DNA from: an uncultured Gammaproteobacteria bacterium
GTDB lineage: Bacteria; Pseudomonadota; Gammaproteobacteria; Steroidobacterales; UBA11654
Direction: 5' to 3'
DNA: 64,000 bases
NCBI GenBank assembly: GCA_902553145.1
Contig: CACDKD010000005.1
Location: forward strand, 30,699-94,698
A program made the translations under genes and the position numbers. Positions 44,101 to 52,479 of the stretch are shown one piece after another (within the stretch, counting starts at the first letter, position 1; each line of letters begins with the position of its first letter). The notes beneath the pieces were generated by a model that was given only the letters and a program-made list of their open reading frames with translations, did not search any database and had not been told where the DNA came from.

Positions 44101-44189
44101 TACCGATTGTCTACTCCTCAGCAGAGAAGAGAAAGCAAAGAAAAAGGCTTTATAATCTTGAGAGAAGCGCGTCTAGTTCGAATACATGA
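41106..44189 (+). CDS. RND-family efflux transporter permease
   Basis: A 1027-residue pump with the RND layout of 12 spans and two large periplasmic loops. TM4 has GIVVDDAIVVLENAQR with the proton-relay aspartates, the second half has TGLVAKNSILLIDRTNQ, and the start reads LPEVSVRRFVFAIMINL. It is closest in style to the multidrug HAE1-type pumps. No outer-membrane TolC partner lies in the operon, so it must borrow one. The 3' end overlaps the convergent kinase gene by 40 bases. Probable role: export of toxic compounds sensed by the TetR regulator. Confidence 0.96.
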   Translation: MSLPEVSVRRFVFAIMINLVIVLFGLISANRISIDRSPDIDFSLISVTTILPGANPDVVDSSVTNIIESAVNSIPGIDDVRSRSAPGVSNVFIQFLLEKDLDIAFNEVQSKVGQINSQLPDDAETPIISKIETGEIPIIWLALRGNRTLQDLSVYAKNTVKRKLETINGVGSVVIGGEQERNIRVNLNFDRMSAFGITVQDIVMAFKNEHIKLPGGFLIDNSKEDLLKLDLESHNVEEIENIIVTYDQNRAIKLKDIAEVKDDVKDLRSMGRFNGDPSIGIGVTKIRGENTVEIIEKVKTKIRSDIEPTLPAGMTLDIGTDDSSYIYELISGLGQNIFIGFIVASLIVLLFLRSYSSMAIVSITIPVSLFGAVFIMYAFGLTLNTMTMLALLLLIGIVVDDAIVVLENAQRNLNEDTPEERIRASIIGANEVFLPIVSSTLVLVALFTVVFFMEGIAARFFRSFGVVVSAGVLVSTFVALTLTPTLASKFLKTKKESNRIFDGFNRRFNEIENRYREMIEWSLSEKKKVLSYASFFIVLSFVGFTQLSGGFFPEEDEGQFTITVKTPVGTGMDYTNDRLSLVERLLEEYEDIESYFTIMGSGIESQAVNIGVIYVRLIPSNVRGFKQYELIPILRERLNKIPGIKAFPAPMSFASGTRGEAMQFTVSGPDLNILNESINVFLNKLAETPELGDVDSSIELNLPQVSLEINRELASEMGLSTRLIAEAANIFAGGIDVARFNDAIGDGERYKVRLKGEYDMSVDDLDKIYLRTPSKELVRLDTVAKFKETVGPSEITRLDRMYSAYFYSDPTTSLSNAIQLIEDAAAETLPVGYEVGFFARAKEFKRTSNQMLFAFLTGLILVYMVLASQFNSFRQPLIVMISQPLAVIGGTLGIWIVGSDLNIFSMTGLVLLTGLVAKNSILLIDRTNQERKKGLDIDEALLSACPRRLRPILMTSLTLILAMMMPALGIGSGVELSQPLAIAIVGGMISSTFLTLVIIPIVYSSAEKRKQRKRLYNLERSASSSNT

Positions 44190-45061
44190 TTCTGGGTCCC
44201 ATGGGATTGAACTTTAATTGAGCCCAACATCGAACCGAGCTTTCCAGATTTTTCCCAACCCAAATTATTGGTCATTCCATAAATCAATCCAGCGCGATAT
44301 GCGTCTCCACAACCGGTCGGGTCAGCTTCATTTTCAACTGAAATAGGATCAATCGAAATCACTTGGTCTTCAACAAAAATATCTGAACCCTGACCGCCCT
44401 TAGTCACGATCATGGCCGAGACTTTTGCATTGATCTCATTTTGATTGAGCCCCGTGATCTCTGAAAGAAGGTTTGCCTCGTATTCATTGAGAATGATCCA
44501 CTCTGCCTGATCAATAAAATTTAAAACTTCTGACTTTTCAAACATCGGAAGTCCTTGTCCAGGATCATACATGATTGGTATTCCTTTATTCTGCATCTCA
44601 TTCGCATGCAAAATGGTGCTTTCTTTTCCGTCTGGCGAAAGAATAACCATCTCTATTCCTTCTGCATCAGGAATTGGATTATTGTGCCCCTCTTCCATTG
44701 CACCGGGATGAAAAGAGGTCAACTGATTGTTCTTTTGATCTGTGGTTATGAAGCATTGTGCCGTATACATATCCTCAATAATCTTGATGCCTGAGATTGA
44801 AATATCATTGGACTCCAACCAAGCTCGATAATCTCCAAAATCTTTGCCTACAGTGGAACATATGATCGGTTCCATGCCTAACTTCTTCATGTTGAACCCG
44901 ATGTTTCCTGCGCACCCACCGAATTCCTTCCTCAGTCTTGGAACATTGAATGCGACACTTAAGATATGAATTTGATCTGGGAGAATGTAGTCTCCGAATT
45001 CACCGTCAAACTCCATTAAATAGTCATAGGCGACTGATCCACAAACAACGACAGACATCAA
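44150..45061 (-). CDS. PfkB-family carbohydrate/nucleoside kinase (adenosine kinase-like)
   Basis: A 303-residue ribokinase-fold enzyme. Family signatures are an N-terminal CGSVAYD, GGCAGNIGFNMKKLG near residue 48, and the anion-hole/catalytic motif DPTGCGDAYRAGL near residue 244, with the Asp as base. Its layout and length match bacterial adenosine kinase-like members, which phosphorylate adenosine to AMP. Other sugars or nucleosides cannot be excluded. It lies 14 bases downstream of pepP on the same strand and overlaps the RND gene tail-to-tail by 40 bases. Confidence 0.85.
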   Translation of the reverse strand: MMSVVVCGSVAYDYLMEFDGEFGDYILPDQIHILSVAFNVPRLRKEFGGCAGNIGFNMKKLGMEPIICSTVGKDFGDYRAWLESNDISISGIKIIEDMYTAQCFITTDQKNNQLTSFHPGAMEEGHNNPIPDAEGIEMVILSPDGKESTILHANEMQNKGIPIMYDPGQGLPMFEKSEVLNFIDQAEWIILNEYEANLLSEITGLNQNEINAKVSAMIVTKGGQGSDIFVEDQVISIDPISVENEADPTGCGDAYRAGLIYGMTNNLGWEKSGKLGSMLGSIKVQSHGTQNHVFELDALLSRL

Positions 45062-45075
45062 ATACTCCTTATAAG

Positions 45076-46386
45076 TTAATTTCTTGCCATGATTGATTCA
45101 ATTTCACCAATCTCTTTAGGCAAAGCTTTCGTTAAAACGTCGCAACCGCTCTTGGTGACAAGAACGTCGTCCTCTATTCTGATTCCTATGCCTCTGTATT
45201 CAGTTGGAACATTCTTATTCTTTTTGGAAATATAAATTCCAGGCTCGATCGTCAAAACCATGCCGTTTTCAAATTTTCTAGACTTTCCTTTCTGATCCAT
45301 ATACGAGCCGACATCATGAACATCCATCCCAAGCCAGTGTCCAATGCCATGCATATAAAAATCCTTGTATGCCTCAGACTTGATTAACTGATCAACGCGT
45401 CCTTTGAGTAAACCCAATTTTTTGAGCCCTTTTGTTAACCCTTTGATTGCATCCGATTGCAAACCTTCGAATGTTTGACCCGGTTTAATGCTATTGATTG
45501 CATTTTTTTGGACCTCCAAAACTAATTCGTAAATCTCTTTTTGTTCTTTACTGTATTCACCTGAGACTGGAATCGTTCTTGTAATGTCAGCAGCATACAT
45601 CTCATTTTCACAACCAGCATCTGTCAGCAATAATTGACCTGACTTCATTTTGTCACGATTGCTGATGTAATGAAGTGTGCATGCATTTTGACCAGAGGCA
45701 ACAATGCTCGTGTATGCGGGTACTGCGCCATGTTTTCCGAATTCATGAATAATATCTGCTTCAATCTGATATTCGAATACGCCTGGTTTACAATTCTCGA
45801 ATATTCGCTTATGAGCATCCACTGAGATCTTCGCTGATTTTTTCATCAAACCGATTTCATATTTTGATTTAATCAATCTCATTTCATGAACCAACGGCTC
45901 CAATGCCTGTATCTCGGATGGTACAACTCCGCCTCTTCTCTGCCCTGCTCTGACAGCATTGAAGCTTTTCATTAAAATCTTATCCAAGACCTCATCTTGA
46001 CCCAATGTAAAAAACACTTTTTGACGGCCTAAAAATAGTGAGGAAAGAATTGTTTCTAAATCTTCAATATCAAAACTTTGATCTGCTTCATAATTCTTCT
46101 TGACTCCACTGAGACCTTCCATATGACCATCCCAAATCTCGGTCAATGGATTTTTTTTTCTCAAGCATACAATGAATGATCCATCTTCTCTCCCAGGTGC
46201 AAGAATCATGACGGCATTCGGTTCTGAGAATCCAGTAAAATAATAGAAATCACTGTCCGGTCTATAGGGATAATCGGTGTCTCGGCTTCTCACTCTTGTG
46301 CTTGCCGTAGGTATGACAGCAATGCCATCCTTGCCAATCAACTTGGCAAGCTTGCGTCTTCTTTTTTCAAATTCTTTATTCATCAA
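45076..46386 (-). CDS. pepP: Xaa-Pro aminopeptidase (AMP-P)
   Basis: A 436-residue M24B peptidase removing N-terminal residues before proline. The N-terminal creatinase-like domain is followed by the pita-bread domain with metal ligands in LLTDAGCE and YAADITRTIPV (two Asp), HGIGHWLGMDVHD (His), TIEPGIYI (Glu) and GIGIRIEDD (Glu). Length equals E. coli PepP. It overlaps the YgfB-like gene by 4 bases, the conserved ygfB-pepP order; ubiH does not follow here. Confidence 0.97.
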   Translation of the reverse strand: MMNKEFEKRRRKLAKLIGKDGIAVIPTASTRVRSRDTDYPYRPDSDFYYFTGFSEPNAVMILAPGREDGSFIVCLRKKNPLTEIWDGHMEGLSGVKKNYEADQSFDIEDLETILSSLFLGRQKVFFTLGQDEVLDKILMKSFNAVRAGQRRGGVVPSEIQALEPLVHEMRLIKSKYEIGLMKKSAKISVDAHKRIFENCKPGVFEYQIEADIIHEFGKHGAVPAYTSIVASGQNACTLHYISNRDKMKSGQLLLTDAGCENEMYAADITRTIPVSGEYSKEQKEIYELVLEVQKNAINSIKPGQTFEGLQSDAIKGLTKGLKKLGLLKGRVDQLIKSEAYKDFYMHGIGHWLGMDVHDVGSYMDQKGKSRKFENGMVLTIEPGIYISKKNKNVPTEYRGIGIRIEDDVLVTKSGCDVLTKALPKEIGEIESIMARN

Positions 46387-46919
46387 AATGACCTAAATTC
46401 ATCATAAATCATTTGCACACTCAATCGAACAAATTCAATCAATTCCATTAGCGCTAATTCCTCATCGACCTTTTCATTGATCGAATGCGAGTCCAGTGTA
46501 GAGATTTGTGTAAAATCTTCAATGATTTCAAATGATTCTTTGTTTTCAGATTGGTCAATCTTAAGACCCTGCTCTGACAAGAGAAAGCTGACACCATCAA
46601 TGAAACCCTGACACCAAATTGAAAGCGCTTCAGCTCTTTCTTGGATAGTGTAATTCTCGTCTGGAATGATTAATTCAAAGTCTAAATCTCCATCCTTAAG
46701 CGTTTTAGCATTCTCATCAATGATTTTTAATAAGGCTTTTCTATATGCTCCGATTTGCACTGAAACAGAGGCCCCATCATCGGACTGATCCAGTGGTACA
46801 AATTCCTCATAATAATCGTTATCAAAACATATTTGTGAGCAAATTCCGCCATGCGCTTCGGAAAGGTTCATATCGATCGAAGCACTTTTCCTCAAACTAT
46901 CGAGTTTTTCAAAATCCAT
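46383..46919 (-). CDS. ygfB: YgfB/UPF0149 family protein
   Basis: A 178-residue acidic helical protein of UPF0149. It has the N-terminal LSEAHGGICSQICFD segment and the central ALSIWCQGFIDGVSFLL segment typical of YgfB. In Pseudomonas the homologue has been tied to regulation of beta-lactamase expression; the general function is unknown. It precedes pepP with a 4-base overlap and is divergent from the zapA gene set by about 60 bases. Confidence 0.9.
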   Translation of the reverse strand: MDFEKLDSLRKSASIDMNLSEAHGGICSQICFDNDYYEEFVPLDQSDDGASVSVQIGAYRKALLKIIDENAKTLKDGDLDFELIIPDENYTIQERAEALSIWCQGFIDGVSFLLSEQGLKIDQSENKESFEIIEDFTQISTLDSHSINEKVDEELALMELIEFVRLSVQMIYDEFRSF

Positions 46920-46982
46920 TTTTCAATATTCTCCTCTGATTATTATACTGATTTGACCGATGGCTCAGGACAAATTATAGTA

Positions 46983-47219
46983 ATGGCTATGAATAAGGTC
47001 TCAGAAAAACAACTCCTTGCGTCCGTCGAAAAATTGGAGATAAAAATCAGTCAACTGATCCAAGAAAAAGAAAAGCTTTCAAAGGACAATCAATCGCTTA
47101 GCAAAAAAAATGACGAGCTTGTTCAAGCTTTACAGTCCCTTGAATCACTTAAGGATCAAGCAAGAGTGAAGGCGGAAAATGTATTGCGGAGTCTAGAGGA
47201 AATAGAACCTTTGGTATGA
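46983..47219 (+). CDS. Small coiled-coil protein, TIGR02449/ZapB-like
   Basis: A 78-residue, almost wholly helical coiled-coil protein with heptad-rich LLASVEKLEIKISQLIQEKEKL and a C-terminal ENVLRSLEEIEPLV. This matches the short proteins encoded just before zapA in many gammaproteobacteria (TIGR02449), sometimes likened to the division factor ZapB. ATG 46983 is chosen; upstream in-frame starts would run back through the ygfB promoter region. The stop overlaps zapA by 4 bases (ATGA), indicating joint translation and a cell-division link. Confidence 0.8.
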   Translation: MAMNKVSEKQLLASVEKLEIKISQLIQEKEKLSKDNQSLSKKNDELVQALQSLESLKDQARVKAENVLRSLEEIEPLV

Positions 47220-47554
47220 ATGAGACTGTCTCTATTGAAATCATGGGTGAGCAATTCACCATTAAATGTCCATCAGATCAAAAAGCCAATTTAATAAAAG
47301 CAGCAAAAATGGTTCATGAAGCGATGCAAAAGATCAGCGATCAAGGCACGGCATATGGCGTAAATAGAATAGCTGTTATGGCGGCTCTAAATATTGCCAA
47401 CGATGCGATCACTGGGAATGCGGATATGGCTTCAAAAATTAGAACTGAATACGACTCAGAAATGGATCTGGATGAGATTCAAAATAAAATTGAGAATTTA
47501 TCGCATGATGTAGAAAATTCTCTTAACTCTAACATTGATTTAAAGCTACAATAA
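47216..47554 (+). CDS. zapA: Cell division protein ZapA
   Basis: A 112-residue ZapA that bundles FtsZ filaments at the division ring. The N-terminal globular domain (VSIEIMGEQFTIKCPSDQKANLIKAAKMVHEAM) and central NRIAVMAALNIANDAI precede the C-terminal coiled coil. It overlaps the small coiled-coil gene by 4 bases and is followed immediately by the 6S RNA locus, the conserved zapA-ssrS-ygfA order. Confidence 0.95.
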   Translation: MNETVSIEIMGEQFTIKCPSDQKANLIKAAKMVHEAMQKISDQGTAYGVNRIAVMAALNIANDAITGNADMASKIRTEYDSEMDLDEIQNKIENLSHDVENSLNSNIDLKLQ

Positions 47555-47558
47555 GAGC

Positions 47559-47748
47559 AGAAGATTGCCTGCGGTGCTCGAGTTTCATTGAAGGACCTCT
47601 CGGCCCTTAATTAAACAAACAGGGATCAATGTCTACATTAATATTGAGCATTACCATTTAATGGGAAGCCTACGTTAATGTGTCAGAGCCCACCTAATGC
47701 TCAGGCCTGAGAGCAACAAATGGGACACGGTATTGTGGGTTATCTTCT
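47559..47748 (+). ncRNA. ssrS: 6S RNA
   Basis: A 190-base stretch between zapA and the 5-FCL gene, the conserved 6S RNA locus, with no credible protein frame. The ends AGAAGAT (47559-47565) and ATCTTCT (47742-47748) are perfectly complementary and form the closing stem. Just inside, CCTGCGGTGCTCG matches the conserved 5' block of proteobacterial 6S RNAs, and GTGCTC can pair with GAGAGCA on the 3' side. Length matches E. coli 6S (184 nt). It would mimic an open promoter and sequester sigma-70 RNA polymerase. The centre is diverged. Confidence 0.75.
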
Positions 47749-47757
47749 TCCCAACCA

Positions 47758-48321
47758 ATGGAAACGATCAGGAAAGAAAAAAAGTCAGTGAGATTGGGCA
47801 TGTCTAAGGACATGGTCGATGAAAAAAGTTCAGTCATCAAAAAAAATTTACTTGAGCTTAATATTCTTAACAATGGAAATAGCATCGCTGCTTTTTCTTC
47901 TTTTCAGAATGAGCCTCAAACGGAAGAATTAATCAATTATTTGTGGTCAGAAGAAAAAGAAGTTTACCTTCCTGTTACGCACAAAGGTTCCTTGAAATTC
48001 TATAACTACAAGATTGATTCGCTGGTTTTAAAAAATCGTTTTGGCATATCTGAGCCTGATGTCACTCAAGCTGAAGAAATTCCCATTCAATCTCTGGATA
48101 TTATTTTGATACCGCTTGTTGCCTTTGATCGCTCTTGCAATCGAATCGGCATGGGTTCTGGCTTTTATGACAAAGCGCTTTCCGTTCTCGATGATTCTGT
48201 AAAAAAGACGCACTTGATTGGGCTGGCTTACGAGTTCCAAAAATTGGATCACATTCAACCGAATAAATGGGATATCGCTCTTGATTGCATCGTTACAGAA
48301 AAAAAGGTCTACCATTCCTAA
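47758..48321 (+). CDS. ygfA: 5-formyltetrahydrofolate cyclo-ligase
   Basis: A 187-residue 5-FCL (MTHFS), converting 5-formyl-THF to 5,10-methenyl-THF with ATP. It has the N-terminal basic RKEKKSVRLGMSKD helix, a central PQTEELINYL, IIPLV-type strand (DIILIPLVAFDRSCNRIGMGSGFYDKAL) and C-terminal WDIALDCIVTEK. The ATG is 9 bases after the 6S closing stem, so the gene is likely co-transcribed with 6S RNA as in E. coli. It may also help recycle folates for the one-carbon genes elsewhere in the window. Confidence 0.95.
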   Translation: METIRKEKKSVRLGMSKDMVDEKSSVIKKNLLELNILNNGNSIAAFSSFQNEPQTEELINYLWSEEKEVYLPVTHKGSLKFYNYKIDSLVLKNRFGISEPDVTQAEEIPIQSLDIILIPLVAFDRSCNRIGMGSGFYDKALSVLDDSVKKTHLIGLAYEFQKLDHIQPNKWDIALDCIVTEKKVYHS

Positions 48322-48349
48322 AGCTTCATCCATATGTCAAAATAGTTTG

Positions 48350-49012
48350 ATGAATTCAGAAGAACAAAAAAAACAGGCCGCACTTAAATCGTTAGAATTC
48401 ATAGCTGATGATTGTGTTCTGGGTGTCGGAACTGGCTCAACAGTGAATCATTTAATCACGGCTTTACCGAGTGTAAAAAATAAAATTGAGGCCGTCACAT
48501 CGAGTTCTAAGGCAAGCACGCAGTTGCTTGAAGAGAATGGGTTCAGAGTCGATGACCTCTCCTCTGTTGGCTCACCTGATCTCTATATTGATGGAGCAGA
48601 TGAGATCACTGAGCATTTTCATATGATAAAAGGCGGTGGAGGTGCACTCACAAGAGAAAAAATCATTGCTGAAGCATCCAGGATGTTCGTCTGCATCATC
48701 GATGACTCAAAACTTGTCGATCTTCTTGGTAAATTTCCACTTCCGGTTGAGGTAATCCCAATGGCAAAATCATTGGTTGCAAGGGAATTGACCAAACTGG
48801 GCGGTTTGCCCGAGCTCAGACATGATTTTGTCACCGACAATGGTAATTTAATCTTGGATGTTCACAATTTAAAAATTCTTGATCCAGTTGATCTAGAAAA
48901 TCACATCAATAACATCCCAGGCGTTGTTACAAATGGAATATTTGCTCAAAGATCTGCCGATGTAATGATCATTGGCAATGAATCAGGGCCAGAGATCAAG
49001 ATTAAAAACTGA
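48350..49012 (+). CDS. rpiA: Ribose-5-phosphate isomerase A
   Basis: A 220-residue RpiA interconverting ribose-5-phosphate and ribulose-5-phosphate. Signatures are GVGTGSTVNHLI, DGADEIT, KGGGGALTREKI and the C-terminal VVTNGIFAQRSADVMIIG. ATG 48350 is chosen since it begins the conserved MNSEEQKKQAALKSLEF segment; longer frames run back into ygfA. It overlaps the following Tat-exported reductase by 1 base. Confidence 0.97.
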   Translation: MNSEEQKKQAALKSLEFIADDCVLGVGTGSTVNHLITALPSVKNKIEAVTSSSKASTQLLEENGFRVDDLSSVGSPDLYIDGADEITEHFHMIKGGGGALTREKIIAEASRMFVCIIDDSKLVDLLGKFPLPVEVIPMAKSLVARELTKLGGLPELRHDFVTDNGNLILDVHNLKILDPVDLENHINNIPGVVTNGIFAQRSADVMIIGNESGPEIKIKN

Positions 49013-49911
49013 TGCTGAGTCGAAGAGATTTTATAGCGCTGAGTTCTCTGTCATTGCTGCCAAGCCTCTCAACTGCATCAATAATGAATCAATCCATGCT
49101 GAAAAGAGTGATCCCCTCTTCTGGAAAGGAAATGCCGGTGATTGGACTGGGCACTTCTAGAGTCTTTGATATTGAGCCATCTAGAAATGAACTGAATATT
49201 CGAAAAGAGATCCTGGATATTTTTTACAAAAATGGCGGTCGTCTAATTGACACATCGCCAATGTATGGAATGTCTGAGGAAATCATTGGCATGAGTGCAG
49301 AAGAATATATTCAAAAGAATCGCTTCTTTCTTGCCACTAAAGTTTGGACTGAGGGAAAAGAAAATGGCATGAGACAAATAGAAGAATCTTTTCAAAAAAT
49401 GAAAGCCAATAAAATCAGCTTGATTCAAGTGCACAACCTGCTTGATTGGAAAACGCAGATCAAAACACTCAGATCACTCAAAGATGAAGGTCGAATTGAC
49501 TATATTGGTATCACGCACTATAAATCCAATGCCTTCGATGAAATGATCAAAATCATGAAAGCAGAAAAAATTGATTTTGCACAATTCAACTACTCCTTGG
49601 GTGAACGTGAGGCAGAGCAAACAATCCTGCCTTTTTGCAAGGACAAAGGAATCGCTACACTTATCAATAGACCATTCATGAGAGGCAGACTATTCAAAGA
49701 AGTACAAAATAAAAAATTGCCCTCATGGGTGGTTGATTATGACATTGATTCGTGGGGTCAATTTTTCTTGAAATACATTATTTCTCATGACGCAGTCACC
49801 AATGTCATTCCTGCGACATCGAAATCCAAAAATATGCTGGATAATACTAGAGCTGGTATGGGTAAAATGCCTGATGCTGGAGCAAAAAGGAGAATGCTTG
49901 AGATTTTTTAA
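49012..49911 (+). CDS. Aldo/keto reductase with Tat signal
   Basis: A 299-residue aldo/keto reductase-fold protein. A twin-arginine signal (SRRDFIALSSLSLLPSLSTA) at the N-terminus predicts folded export to the periplasm. The AKR active-site elements are traceable: Asp in LIDTSPMYG with Tyr, Lys in LATKVWTEG and His in IQVHNLLDW. An NADPH-type AKR in the periplasm is unusual; exported AKRs may carry a tightly bound cofactor or be quinone linked. Substrate unknown. It overlaps rpiA by 1 base and is convergent with rpsI. Confidence 0.85.
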   Translation: MLSRRDFIALSSLSLLPSLSTASIMNQSMLKRVIPSSGKEMPVIGLGTSRVFDIEPSRNELNIRKEILDIFYKNGGRLIDTSPMYGMSEEIIGMSAEEYIQKNRFFLATKVWTEGKENGMRQIEESFQKMKANKISLIQVHNLLDWKTQIKTLRSLKDEGRIDYIGITHYKSNAFDEMIKIMKAEKIDFAQFNYSLGEREAEQTILPFCKDKGIATLINRPFMRGRLFKEVQNKKLPSWVVDYDIDSWGQFFLKYIISHDAVTNVIPATSKSKNMLDNTRAGMGKMPDAGAKRRMLEIF

Positions 49912-49913
49912 TC

Positions 49914-50306
49914 TTAACGCTTAGAGAATTGAGTAGCTTTTCGCGCCTTCTTCAGCCCAACCTTCTTTCTCTCGACGCGTCTAGCATCCCGAGTTAAAAA
50001 GCCTCTTTCTCTTAAAGCTGATCTGAGATTGTCATCGTATGAAAGAAGTGCTCGACTAAGCCCATGTCTGATAGCGCCAGCTTGACCACTTCCACCTCCG
50101 CCTTTTACAGTAGCGACAACGTCAATCTTATCCAAAAGATCTGTTTGTTCCAGAGGTTGTTTAACAATCATTCGTGCGGTTTCACGATCAAAAAATTCAT
50201 CCAATGATTTTTTGTTGACCTGAATCTTACCTTTGCCTCTTTTAATAAAAACTCTAGCAACTGAGCGCTTTCTTCTTCCTGTACCGTAGTGAACTTCAGC
50301 AGCCAT
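49914..50306 (-). CDS. rpsI: 30S ribosomal protein S9
   Basis: uS9, 130 aa, with its C-terminal tail reaching the P-site t[17 protein letters not shown] at the start, [20 protein letters not shown] in the middle and the basic tail ending [12 protein letters not shown] with the conserved terminal Arg are all present. It follows rplM with a 1-base overlap (TAATG). Confidence 0.99.
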   Translation of the reverse strand: MAAEVHYGTGRRKRSVARVFIKRGKGKIQVNKKSLDEFFDRETARMIVKQPLEQTDLLDKIDVVATVKGGGGSGQAGAIRHGLSRALLSYDDNLRSALRERGFLTRDARRVERKKVGLKKARKATQFSKR

Positions 50307-50734
50307 TAGATTTCCAATGTTTGAGGTTGTTGCGAACCATGAGTGTGTTCAGGTCCAGCAAAAACTTTGAGTTTTTTAATCATGGCATTGCCAAGTTTTG
50401 TTTTCGGTAACATGCCTCTAACTGACTTTGTAAGCACCCTTTCAGGACTCTTATTCATCATGGTCTCAAGGTTCATTGATTTCAAGTTACCGATGTATCC
50501 CGTGTGCTTGTGATACATCTTGTCTTTCATCTTGTTTCCAGTGACTTTAATGCCAGAAGCATTAATTACAACAATGTAGTCTCCTGTATCGACATGCGGA
50601 GTATAAATAGGCTTATGCTTGCCCCTCAAACGGCGAGCAATCTCAGTAGATAGCCTACCAAGGGTCTTGTCCTTAGCGTCAACCAAGTACCAATCGTGTA
50701 TCACGTCTTCTTTTCTTGCTGAAACCGTCGTCAT
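50306..50734 (-). CDS. rplM: 50S ribosomal protein L13
   Basis: uL13, 142 aa, an early-assembly large-subunit protein. [45 protein letters not shown] and [19 protein letters not shown] are conserved. A GGAGG-type region precedes the gene on the minus strand. rplM-rpsI form the usual bicistronic unit; the region upstream (50735-50812) should hold its promoter and separates it from rpe. Confidence 0.99.
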   Translation of the reverse strand: MTTVSARKEDVIHDWYLVDAKDKTLGRLSTEIARRLRGKHKPIYTPHVDTGDYIVVINASGIKVTGNKMKDKMYHKHTGYIGNLKSMNLETMMNKSPERVLTKSVRGMLPKTKLGNAMIKKLKVFAGPEHTHGSQQPQTLEI

Positions 50735-50812
50735 TATTTGCTTTTCATATCCTATTAAAAGGAGGCTAGTCTACTCATCCAAATGGGTTTTTTCAATGAA
50801 ATATTGGGAAAA

Positions 50813-51493
50813 TTATTGATTCAAATGGGGAGCCAGATTTTGCCTCATCTCATCAATTGTGTCGCGATAGTTATCTGTTCCGAATATCCCAGAACCCGAA
50901 ACAAAAACATCTGCGCCATATGAAGCAATGTCGCCAATATTGTTGGCCTTCACTCCCCCATCAATCTCTAGAAGGACTTTTCTACCTGATTTCTCGATCA
51001 TCGCTCTGGTCTCGGTCAATTTGTCAAGCACTTCAGGGATAAAACTTTGTCCTGCAAACCCTGGGTTAACTGACATCATGGTAATAATCTCGATCTGATC
51101 AAGATATTCCTCAACATAACTGAGGGGTGTAGCAGGATTAATTGCTAAACCGGGAAGGCAATCATTTGATCTTATTAGGTCTAGTGTGGCACCAATGTCT
51201 TCTGAAGCTTCCGGATGAAATGAGATATATGTTGCGCCAGCTTCCGCAAAATCAGCGATCAATCTATCCACCGGTTGCACCATAAGATGCACATCAATTG
51301 GGGCTTCGATGCCAAAATCTCTCAAAGACTTACAAATCACTGAACCGAAAGTCAGATTCGGAACATAGTGATTGTCCATAACATCAAAGTGAACAAAATC
51401 AGCGCCTGCAGCGATTACGCTCTCAACTTCTTCACCCAATCTGGCGAAATCAGCAGAGAGAATTGAGGGTGCAATTTTGAATTCTTTGGCCAT
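50813..51493 (-). CDS. rpe: Ribulose-phosphate 3-epimerase
   Basis: A 226-residue TIM-barrel epimerase of the pentose phosphate pathway. The metal/catalytic motifs are [50 protein letters not shown] and [10 protein letters not shown]. Its N-terminus [17 protein letters not shown] is typical. With rpiA 2.5 kb away, both pentose-phosphate isomerases lie in this block. Confidence 0.98.
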   Translation of the reverse strand: MAKEFKIAPSILSADFARLGEEVESVIAAGADFVHFDVMDNHYVPNLTFGSVICKSLRDFGIEAPIDVHLMVQPVDRLIADFAEAGATYISFHPEASEDIGATLDLIRSNDCLPGLAINPATPLSYVEEYLDQIEIITMMSVNPGFAGQSFIPEVLDKLTETRAMIEKSGRKVLLEIDGGVKANNIGDIASYGADVFVSGSGIFGTDNYRDTIDEMRQNLAPHLNQ

Positions 51494-51598
51494 GTTTAAT
51501 AATAAGTTTTTTGATATCTATTATGCTTGATAAATTCTTGGTTTAAAGAAAAAAAACAGAATGTTGATTACTCATATCTCTATCCATAAAATAGTCTT

Positions 51599-52474
51599 AT
51601 GCAATCTACGGAATTAAAAAATCTCGAACTCGTCGCCAAAGGTAAGGTTAGGGACATTTACGCCGTGGATTCTGATCACTTACTGATTGTCACCACAGAC
51701 AGAATGTCTGCATTTGATGTGGTTCTTCCAAATCCAATTCCAGGCAAAGGTGAAGTGCTGACTCAGCTTTCAGAATTTTGGTTTGAAAAAACACAATCGA
51801 TTGTAAGCAATCATATGACAGATGATCTCGAGCTCGTTGATCTTCTCGATAGTCCCGATCAATTGGACTATTTCTCTAAGCGCAGCATGATTGTAAAGCG
51901 TTTGAATCCGCTTCCAATCGAAGCAGTGGTTCGAGGATATCTCATCGGATCTGGATGGAAGGATTATCAAGCCACTGGGTCTGTGTGTGGAATTCAATTG
52001 GAGGAAGGGCTCCAAATGGCGCAAAAATTGCCTGAGCCAATCTATACGCCTGCCACCAAAGCTGAAGTTGGGGAACACGATGAAAATATTTCCTATGAAA
52101 AAACGGTTGATTTAATCGGCGAAGAACTTGCCAACCAAGTAAGACAGATTGCCATTGATATTTATAACTTTGGTGTCAACCACGCAAGAGAAAAGGGGAT
52201 CATTATTGCTGATACCAAATTTGAATTTGGATTGGACGGCCATGGTGAGCTTTACCTCATTGATGAAGTCCTCACTCCAGACTCATCAAGGTTTTGGGCT
52301 ATTGAGAATTATGAGTTGGGATCCAGCCCACCGAGCTTTGATAAACAATACCTCAGAGACTATCTTGAAACACTGGATTGGGATAAAACGGCACCTGGAC
52401 CAGAATTGCCTCAGGAAGTCATCGATAATACGGCTTCAAAATACAAAAACGCATTCAGACAAATCGCAGAGTAA
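51599..52474 (+). CDS. purC: Phosphoribosylaminoimidazole-succinocarboxamide synthase (SAICAR synthase)
   Basis: A 291-residue PurC of the longer (yeast-like) type, ligating aspartate to CAIR in purine synthesis. Conserved segments are GKVRDIYAVD, TDRMSAFDVVLPNPIPGKG, EAVVRGYLIGSGWKDYQATG, DTKFEFG and DEVLTPDSSRFW. It is convergent with tldE (5-base gap) and near purE, so two purine genes are interleaved with the TldD/E protease genes. Confidence 0.98.
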   Translation: MQSTELKNLELVAKGKVRDIYAVDSDHLLIVTTDRMSAFDVVLPNPIPGKGEVLTQLSEFWFEKTQSIVSNHMTDDLELVDLLDSPDQLDYFSKRSMIVKRLNPLPIEAVVRGYLIGSGWKDYQATGSVCGIQLEEGLQMAQKLPEPIYTPATKAEVGEHDENISYEKTVDLIGEELANQVRQIAIDIYNFGVNHAREKGIIIADTKFEFGLDGHGELYLIDEVLTPDSSRFWAIENYELGSSPPSFDKQYLRDYLETLDWDKTAPGPELPQEVIDNTASKYKNAFRQIAE

Positions 52475-52479
52475 GATCC

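Noticed and set aside
48218..48349. N-terminal extension of RpiA
   Set aside because: It would overlap ygfA and adds residues unlike RpiA; ATG 48350 gives the conserved N-terminus.
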